A DNA stretch of 64,000 nt from Clostridia bacterium (GTDB lineage Bacteria; Bacillota; Clostridia; Oscillospirales; Acutalibacteraceae), in the NCBI GenBank assembly GCA_017428525.1, contig JAFRQQ010000018.1:78300-142299 (forward strand), read 5' to 3'. Shown piece by piece: positions 58,394-64,000 of this stretch (position 1 is the stretch's first letter; every line of letters begins with the position of its first letter). The position numbers and the translations under genes were made by a program. Under the pieces are notes generated by a model, which saw nothing but the letters and a program-made list of their open reading frames with translations, was not told the origin of the DNA and did no database searches.

Positions 58394-60757
58394 CTATTTC
58401 GCCTCAAACCGCAGCTGCAGGTCCGCATCGGGGCTGACCGAAAAAACGGCGAATCCCTGATCGATTCCCTCAAACGCGATCCCCGCCGTTTCGGTGAACC
58501 AGCCGTCCCGGTAAATCACACGGCCGTCCAGCGTCACCATCTGACCGTCTGCATACGGCACACAGATGCGCGCCGTCGCCTCCTTCGGCACGGTCGCATC
58601 CAGCAGGAACGCGCCGTCGGCAAAGCGCTGTGCGGTGACGCGGATGAACCCTTTGACGGTCGGAACTACGCATCGTACAGTGTCGGGCGTCGTCAGCTGC
58701 GGTCGGATGAGGAAGGCGGCATACCCTGCCTGCACCGGCCGGATGCCCGCGAAATACTTGCTCATGATCACCAGCGGTCCGCCGGACCACGCGTGATTCA
58801 TCGTGCCGTCGGCCTTTGTCCAGCCCTCCCAGAGCGTGGAGTAGTCTTCCTTGATCATCGCGTCATATCGATCCAGCATCCGGGCTTTCGCCGCGTCGAA
58901 CCGCTCCATCTGACAGAGCGCTTCGAGCACATAATACTCCATGTAGGGGCTCGCGTTTTTCGTTTCCGTCAGCACGGACGCAATGGCGTCATACTGATCC
59001 GACTCCGCCAGCCCGGAAAGGACGGCCAGCGCGTTTGCCCGGTCGTCCGGGCGCAGGACGCCGCCGCTTTTGTAGCCGCCGCTCGTCCAGAGCGACGCAT
59101 AGCCGGTTTTGATCTCCTGCATATTTGCCGCGAGCGCATCGCTGTTTTTGCCGAGGACCTCCGCCATATTCCGAATGGAGGAAAGCGCATAATAATACCA
59201 GGCATTCTCGATCGCTGCCGTATCCGCGAAATTGCCCCAGTCCATCCAGTCCCAGGAGCCGGTGCGATGCACGACCAGATGATCGTCGCCGATCGTCCAG
59301 AGATCAACGTAAACGACGGCCGCGTCATAGACCGTTTCCAGGAACTTCCGGTCGCCCGTGTATAGATAATACGTCCAGAAGCCGCAGATGCCCGCAAGCT
59401 GCTGCACGGGCAGCTCATGATAGGCCTGATCGACCGGCACAACGGTTTGCAGCACATGCGTTTCGCTGTCGATGTGCCCCAGCATGGAGGCGACGCCCTT
59501 CTGATAAAGCAGATACGCGTCGGCGTCCAGCGCATACATCGACATGGCCATTTCGTTTGTCACGTCGCCCCACCACTGCGCGCGCTCCCGGTCCGGGCAA
59601 TCCATAAAGTTGTCGCGCATGGTGAGATACAGGGTGCGCAGGGATTTCTGCCAGAGCGTATTGAGCGCCGCGTCGTCGCATTCATACAGTCCGGAAAACG
59701 CCGTATCATAGCCGGTTTCCCTGTATTTCAGCTCCAAGATCTTCACGCCCGCCGGAATCTCATAGGAAATCTGCTCCCCGTTGAACCAGCCGAGCGCCTC
59801 AAATTCCTGCACGCCGTCCTTCGTGACATAGGTGTCGCTCACGGCGCCGATCCAGGTGTTCTCGGTCAGGATCCGGATCTTTTTGCCCGCCTTCGCTTCG
59901 ATTTTCAGATAGGGCGTGCACTGCGCGTTATACGGAATCTCCAGCGTGATGACTCTTTTGAACCAAGGCCTGAAGCCCTTGTAATTTTCTGAATTTTCAT
60001 AGTTCCGCAGCCCGTAATCCTTCAGCAGCGGAATGCCGCGCGGATAGAGCTGCCCCCACGGCGCGCAGCCGCCGATCCCGTTTTCTGTTGCCTGTGCCCA
60101 GGCGCTGTCGTCAAACCCGGGAGACAGCCAGTCGCCGATTTCCTGCCGCGCATCATAATAGATGCTGAATTCCGGCAGCCGGTAATTCGGCTGCGACCCG
60201 CCGGCGTCATTCCGATAAGCCGCGTTGCGCTGCACCTTCCAGCTGCAATCGGAGCGGATGTCCCCCGCTTCAAAGAGGAAGCCCGCCTTGCCGCTGTCGG
60301 TGCTCGAAAAGCTCTGATCCTTGCCCCAATACCAGACAAGCGCGCAGATGACGTTCCTGCCGGTGTGCAGATATTTGCCGATTTCGACGGTATCATAGTA
60401 ACTGTCCTGCAGCGTCGGCCCGCGTTTGACCCCGCCTTCAAAGACGACCGGTTCGCCGTTGATATACAGCCAGTACTTGGAATCGGCGGAAATACAGGCC
60501 GTCAGCGTTTCGGGCAGCTCGGAGAGCTCCACGGTTTTCCGGAAACACATCCACACGTTTTCCTCGCTGCCGTCCGAGGCGTCCCAGATATAATCGGCCG
60601 TCCAGTCGGTTTTCGGCGTTGTGTCGATCCGCCTGTAGGGCACAGACGTTTCGGGCACGTCGTAGTCGTTTTTGAAAGACGGCTCTCCGGTTTTGCCGCC
60701 GAACAGGGAGGAAAAGAAGGCGGCGACCGCCATAAAGAAAGAAATGATCCGATTCAT
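58394..60757 (-). CDS. GH78 alpha-L-rhamnosidase, exported
   Basis: A 787-residue multidomain enzyme. The N-terminal signal-like segment is ISFFMAVAAFFSSLFGG. Beta-rich domains follow (WTADYIWDASDG; SADSKYWLYINGEPVVFEGG), then the (alpha/alpha)6 catalytic domain with NFMDCPDRERAQWWGD, the diagnostic GH78 block, and a final beta-sandwich (GAFLLDATVPKEATARICVP). It removes alpha-linked rhamnose from plant glycosides or pectin side chains. First gene of a three-GH operon; GAGGTG ribosome site. Confidence 0.86.
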   Translation of the reverse strand: MNRIISFFMAVAAFFSSLFGGKTGEPSFKNDYDVPETSVPYRRIDTTPKTDWTADYIWDASDGSEENVWMCFRKTVELSELPETLTACISADSKYWLYINGEPVVFEGGVKRGPTLQDSYYDTVEIGKYLHTGRNVICALVWYWGKDQSFSSTDSGKAGFLFEAGDIRSDCSWKVQRNAAYRNDAGGSQPNYRLPEFSIYYDARQEIGDWLSPGFDDSAWAQATENGIGGCAPWGQLYPRGIPLLKDYGLRNYENSENYKGFRPWFKRVITLEIPYNAQCTPYLKIEAKAGKKIRILTENTWIGAVSDTYVTKDGVQEFEALGWFNGEQISYEIPAGVKILELKYRETGYDTAFSGLYECDDAALNTLWQKSLRTLYLTMRDNFMDCPDRERAQWWGDVTNEMAMSMYALDADAYLLYQKGVASMLGHIDSETHVLQTVVPVDQAYHELPVQQLAGICGFWTYYLYTGDRKFLETVYDAAVVYVDLWTIGDDHLVVHRTGSWDWMDWGNFADTAAIENAWYYYALSSIRNMAEVLGKNSDALAANMQEIKTGYASLWTSGGYKSGGVLRPDDRANALAVLSGLAESDQYDAIASVLTETKNASPYMEYYVLEALCQMERFDAAKARMLDRYDAMIKEDYSTLWEGWTKADGTMNHAWSGGPLVIMSKYFAGIRPVQAGYAAFLIRPQLTTPDTVRCVVPTVKGFIRVTAQRFADGAFLLDATVPKEATARICVPYADGQMVTLDGRVIYRDGWFTETAGIAFEGIDQGFAVFSVSPDADLQLRFEAK

Positions 60758-60808
60758 TCAACTGCACCTCGTAAATCAAAACGTGTATGCGCGCAGCAGT
60801 TTATGAAG

Positions 60809-60835
60809 AAAAGCGCTCGCGCGACGATCGCTTTT
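60809..60835 (-). terminator. Terminator after the small membrane protein gene
   Basis: On the minus strand AAAAGCG (60835-60829) pairs with CGCTTTT (60815-60809), then CTTC. Modest stem. Confidence 0.5.
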
Positions 60836-60891
60836 CCCGTTTTTTCCGCGCCGGTGCGACTGCCTGTCGCTGCCGCAGAGGCTAATGACGT

Positions 60892-61341
60892 TCATGCCGC
60901 CGTCCCCTGCGCGTTCCTGACGGTCACATAGAGATGCCCGATTGCAAACAGGACGGCGAAGCCGACAAGCAGCCAGTGCCGCAGCAGGAGCCCGCTGAGC
61001 AGGAAGATGCACGCGGGAAGGATCGCCAGCGCAAGCGCGCGCCCTATGCTCCGCTGCCTGAAATACAGGGCGAACACGATGTAATACACCGCAAGGAGCG
61101 CGGCGTTGCCTGCCACGTAAAGTAGCATCTGCGCAACGCTTTGAAAGCCGAACTCCCATACGAGCAGCGGCAGCCACATGAGAACGATGCAGGCGTATCT
61201 GCCGATCTGCTCCGTCAGATTCATCAGCCGGTTGGTGCAGAGGTTTTTTTCGTCCTTGTTTTTGATCGCGTAATCGATATTCGGCAGCAGCATCAGAAGG
61301 ACGATGACCGCCCCGAACAGATTGATCCATCCGAATTTCAT
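60892..61341 (-). CDS. Membrane protein of unknown function
   Basis: A 149-residue protein of four or five hydrophobic helices: INLFGAVIVLLMLLPNIDYA, YACIVLMWLPLLVWEFGF, MLLYVAGNAALLAVYYIVFA, ALALAILPACIFLLSGLLL and LLVGFAVLFAIGHLYV. I recognise no family. It resembles small clostridial membrane proteins found near transport or stress genes. GGAG precedes the ATG. It is 71 bases downstream of the cytidine deaminase gene. Confidence 0.7.
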   Translation of the reverse strand: MKFGWINLFGAVIVLLMLLPNIDYAIKNKDEKNLCTNRLMNLTEQIGRYACIVLMWLPLLVWEFGFQSVAQMLLYVAGNAALLAVYYIVFALYFRQRSIGRALALAILPACIFLLSGLLLRHWLLVGFAVLFAIGHLYVTVRNAQGTAA

Positions 61342-61412
61342 ATCGCATCTCCGTTTCCGGGACTTTGCCGAGAAGCAAAAGCTCTTTTTCAGCGAGCTGT
61401 CGCTTCATGTTT

Positions 61413-61805
61413 TCAGATCCACCATGCCGGCGTCAAGTCCCCGAGCGTTGCCGTTTTCCGCCGCGCATAGTCCAGCATGATCTCGATCTCCCGATACCTG
61501 CCCGGCATCAGCTGCGCCATGAATTCTCTGCAGGCGCCGCACGGCGCGCCGGTGGTGCCGTCCGGCATGATCGCAAGAACGCGCCGGATCTCATCTTCGC
61601 CGTTTGTGATCATATTGAAAATCGCATTCCGCTCTGCGCAGATTCCGAGCGCACAGGATGTATCCACACAGACGCCGGTATAGATTTTCCCGCTTGCGGA
61701 TTCAATCGCGGCCGCAACGCCGCCGGCACTGATGCGCGCGGAAATCTCCCTCTGCTTCTGTACGGCCTTCGCCGCCTGATAGAGCGCTTCCCATATCTGT
61801 TCCAA
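61413..61805 (-). CDS. cdd: Cytidine deaminase
   Basis: A 130-residue zinc deaminase that converts cytidine or deoxycytidine to the uridine form in pyrimidine salvage. Zinc ligands are Cys56 (ICAERNAIF, with proton shuttle Glu58) and Cys89/Cys92 in PCGACRE. The start is TTG at 61803-61805, eight bases after GGAGG; an ATG between them is out of frame. It could be a blasticidin-S-deaminase-like variant, which shares these motifs. Confidence 0.9.
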   Translation of the reverse strand: MEQIWEALYQAAKAVQKQREISARISAGGVAAAIESASGKIYTGVCVDTSCALGICAERNAIFNMITNGEDEIRRVLAIMPDGTTGAPCGACREFMAQLMPGRYREIEIMLDYARRKTATLGDLTPAWWI

Positions 61806-61872
61806 CGCATTTTCCTCCGTGGTTCTTCGGCCTGTCAGGATGCTTTTTCCCCGATCGTTTGTGGTTCTTTTC

Positions 61873-63708
61873 TTATTTCGGATCGACTTCCAGCAGCCCG
61901 CCGAAGCCCTTGACGATATCGGAGGCGCTGTGGTCGGAAACGGTCATCAGCATGGAATTGGACACCTCGTTGCCGCCCTCGCCGTTATAGATGAGCAGCG
62001 GCGTCAGGATGCCCTGCGTTGTGATGGTGTCGGGCAGATTATACCCGATCGCGTCGTTTGTGATGCCCATCACAAGCACCTGCTTGTCCGCATCTCCCGA
62101 CGTCTCTCTGACCATCGATTCAAGGGTTCTGTATTCCCAGTCCTTTCCGCTCCAGGACTGCGGACCGGTCCATTTTGTGGCGCCGTCATAGTCTTCCTTC
62201 GTGCCGTAAACGCAGGCGGGCGCAAGCTCGCCGGGCACGGTGAGGAACGCGACGTCATCGCCGAGCTCGATGTAACCGAGCTCCACCATGATGCCGTAGC
62301 CGCTTTCGGCCGTGGAGGAACGCACGGCATTGAAGCCGAGCACGCCGGTCGCGGCGCCGACCTCCATCAGGCCGAAATCGCAGTCCAGCAACAGCTCCGT
62401 CGCCTTGACGTTAATCACGGGCGCAACGGCCTGCTTCTCAACGGCCGCATCCATGACGTAATGCGCAAGGGCATACCCCTTTTTATACATGTCGCCGAAG
62501 CCCGGCTCGCAGCCCTCATAGAGCTCCGCCGTGACGTCTTCGCCGTAGCGCCGCACCCAGTCCTCTCTTGTGAGCGCTTTGGAAGCCGCCCACGCCTCGG
62601 CGTCCGCGCCGATGGCAACATCCGGCGAGGAGACGCCGGCCTGCGTGCCCTGCAGGAACAGGAAATCATAGCCCGCGTCCTTCATGGCCAGCTTTATATA
62701 GTAGGGATAATCGCAGTCGGTCATGTGGGTATCCTGCGCATTGGCGGACACGGGATGCGCGCCGATATTGGTCACAATGGTCTTTTTGCCGCTGTCGGAT
62801 TCAAAAAGGAACGAGGAGAACCGGTTCTGCGTTTTTGCGCCGCTGTGGAACTTATCTCGCGCACCGTCGGTTTCGGCGGTATTGAAGAAGGAAAGAGTGC
62901 CCTCTTCCATGCCCGCAAACGCACGCGCGACGGCGTCCGACGCCTTGTCGACCAGCGTGTCGTGCATCTCCTCATCGAGCGTGAGCAGATACTGCCCCGG
63001 GAGAAACCGCTTGACGAGATTGGCAAGCAGGACGCTGACAATGCGTTTCCAGTACATGCCCTGAATGTCAAGGCCCGCGTGGCAATGCGTGGCGCTGACC
63101 GTGCAGGAAAGGATGTCCGCGGCCGTGACGCCGTATGGCTGCAGCATTTCCTCCACGCCCTTACGGATGTCGCGGCAGGTGCGGCTGGTGATGCCCACGC
63201 CGTCAACGCTGATCATGATCAGCAGATCCTCCTGCCCGTTGCTGTTTGTGTCGCAATGATTGGAAAGCACCAGCACGTTGACATACTGATCCGAATAGAG
63301 CTTGTTGATTTCCGCCTGATAGCCGCCGCCGCTGTGCATCTTATCAAGGCAGTAGCCCGCGGGGTCGGGATTGCCCGCGGCGTCGCGGCGCCACTGCACG
63401 GGGATCACACTGTTGTCGGCAAAGCCGGCTTTCCAGCCCGTGCCGCTGACGCTGCCGTCGATGCCGGGATAGAAACAGTCGCTCTCGCCGATTTTATAGT
63501 CCTTCGCGTTTGGAATGCCGAAGCGGAGATTCACGGCCGTGAGCGCCGCAAAAATCCCGTCCTGCACAACGCCGAACACGCGATCCACCGCGTGCGCAAA
63601 GAAGCCGTACCCTTCCCCGCCGCCGTCCGCGGCAAACGCGCTGACGGATGCGCCGGCAAGGATCGCGGCGGCAAGGATGATCGCTGTTGCTTTTTTCAGT
63701 TTTTTCAT
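61873..63708 (-). CDS. Secreted neutral-ceramidase-like hydrolase
   Basis: A 611-residue protein with a signal peptide (residues 1-27, ending AFA). An aromatic amphipathic stretch follows immediately (GYGFFAHAVDRVFGVV). The core carries LSCTVSATHCHAGLD, much like the TATHTHSGP metal motif of neutral/alkaline ceramidases, then VTNIGAHPVSAN and FLQGTQAGVSSPD, equivalents of the family's other active-site blocks. Ceramidases cleave the amide of ceramide. Sequence is diverged, so a different amide or ester substrate is possible. AAGGAG ribosome site and an upstream promoter. Confidence 0.68.
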   Translation of the reverse strand: MKKLKKATAIILAAAILAGASVSAFAADGGGEGYGFFAHAVDRVFGVVQDGIFAALTAVNLRFGIPNAKDYKIGESDCFYPGIDGSVSGTGWKAGFADNSVIPVQWRRDAAGNPDPAGYCLDKMHSGGGYQAEINKLYSDQYVNVLVLSNHCDTNSNGQEDLLIMISVDGVGITSRTCRDIRKGVEEMLQPYGVTAADILSCTVSATHCHAGLDIQGMYWKRIVSVLLANLVKRFLPGQYLLTLDEEMHDTLVDKASDAVARAFAGMEEGTLSFFNTAETDGARDKFHSGAKTQNRFSSFLFESDSGKKTIVTNIGAHPVSANAQDTHMTDCDYPYYIKLAMKDAGYDFLFLQGTQAGVSSPDVAIGADAEAWAASKALTREDWVRRYGEDVTAELYEGCEPGFGDMYKKGYALAHYVMDAAVEKQAVAPVINVKATELLLDCDFGLMEVGAATGVLGFNAVRSSTAESGYGIMVELGYIELGDDVAFLTVPGELAPACVYGTKEDYDGATKWTGPQSWSGKDWEYRTLESMVRETSGDADKQVLVMGITNDAIGYNLPDTITTQGILTPLLIYNGEGGNEVSNSMLMTVSDHSASDIVKGFGGLLEVDPK

Positions 63709-63804
63709 TTTTCTGCTCCTTCCGGGGTCTCATTCATGGGATTCTGTTCCGTTGTCTTCTGCACCCGAACGGCAGAATGCCCACGCATTATATGTCGCAT
63801 TCAA

Positions 63805-63834
63805 ATTATACCATAGGCGGCCGCTGTTTTTCAA
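63805..63834 (-). promoter_or_regulatory. Promoter of the ceramidase-like gene
   Basis: On the minus strand TTGAAA (63829-63834), 18 bases, TATAAT (63805-63810), with an extended TGG. Confidence 0.78.
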
Positions 63835-63921
63835 TCCGTTTTGCAGACTTTCTTTCCGATTCGGCAGCCTTTCATAATCCAGTATTGGTTTTGCGGGGCA
63901 TAAATCGCCCATAAATGCGTC

Positions 63922-63971
63922 AAAGCCGCACTGACATACATCAAGTATGCCATGTGCGGCTTTTCCTTTTT
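63922..63971. terminator. Nested hairpin with T-rich flank
   Basis: AAAGCCGCAC (63922-63931) pairs with GTGCGGCTTT (63954-63963); inside, CATAC and GTATG pair as well. TTTTCCTTTTT follows on the plus strand. It looks like a terminator, perhaps for a gene beyond the edge read on either strand. Confidence 0.6.
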
Positions 63972-64000
63972 CTGAACAATTTCTGCTCCTGCAAAACTGT

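Larger units (their letters stand above)
63709..64000. other. Terminal intergenic stretch
   Basis: These 292 bases contain the promoter of the ceramidase-like gene and a nested hairpin near the end. No gene can be seen; any next gene lies outside the window. Confidence 0.6.

Noticed and set aside
1..64000. CRISPR arrays, tRNA, rRNA, insertion sequences or prophage genes
   Set aside because: I read both strands for repeats with regular spacers, CCA-type tRNA ends and transposase or integrase motifs and found none I could support.

Overview
The window looks like chromosome from an uncultured, GC-rich, Gram-positive gut Firmicute, probably Clostridia and near the Oscillospirales. This placement is inferred from gene content, not from a marker gene. 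Supporting signs are strong AGGAGG-type ribosome sites, sigma-A promoters (TTGACA or TTGAAA with TATAAT), a Firmicute-style lysine riboswitch, a PFL/ACT gene pair, GPH-family sugar symporters, many Gram-positive-type secreted glycosidases, and no outer-membrane (SusC/D) genes. Almost every genuine start has a visible Shine-Dalgarno, which let me shorten many nominal reading frames.

Layout. 1-2.3 kb (+): tail of a methylmalonate-semialdehyde dehydrogenase and a GH20-like lipoprotein. 2.3-8.4 kb (-): a tight run from galE through ACT/PFL, an HD phosphohydrolase, a type I phosphodiesterase, a 70-residue membrane protein, a YcxB-like protein with a decayed duplicate of its tail, and an acyltransferase. 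8.4-13.8 kb (+): rsmA, a lysine riboswitch with terminator driving an NhaC-type transporter with an odd N-terminus, and a cytosolic GH92. 13.8-18.5 kb (-): a 1562-residue secreted repeat protein. 18.8-25.6 kb (-): a translationally coupled operon of a GH127-like enzyme, two metallophosphoesterases, a GPH symporter and a flavoprotein. 25.7-37.0 kb (-): polyferredoxin, GNAT, DUF697 GTPase, beta-helix protein, metallophosphoesterase, MATE transporter fused to an ATPase-like domain, Fe-S aldo/keto reductase, MBL hydrolase and GH78.

37.2-42.1 kb (-) is the most distinctive region. It is a compact RiPP-like operon: nucleotidyltransferase, S26-type peptidase, a 62-residue Gly/Asn/His-rich precursor with a lasso-type leader motif, a hairpin and terminator, a PqqD/RRE protein, an HPr-kinase-like protein and an ABC exporter. 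I see no lasso cyclase, lasso B2 protease, radical SAM enzyme or YcaO in the locus, so the chemistry is not explained by a standard class.

42.3-64.0 kb is a second carbohydrate and phosphoester region. It holds a metallophosphoesterase, a GDPD, a GPH symporter, another phosphoesterase, GH95, a DUF4838 protein, GH76, a flavoprotein, a PadR/DUF2812 pair under a nested palindrome, a clan-A GH / GH39 / GH78 operon, a small membrane protein, cytidine deaminase and a ceramidase-like secreted protein. Overall the segment reads as a host- or plant/fungal-glycan scavenger's accessory genome: secreted or cytosolic glycosidases and phosphoesterases feed sugars to cation symporters. The glycosidases are scattered over several operons rather than packed in one locus.
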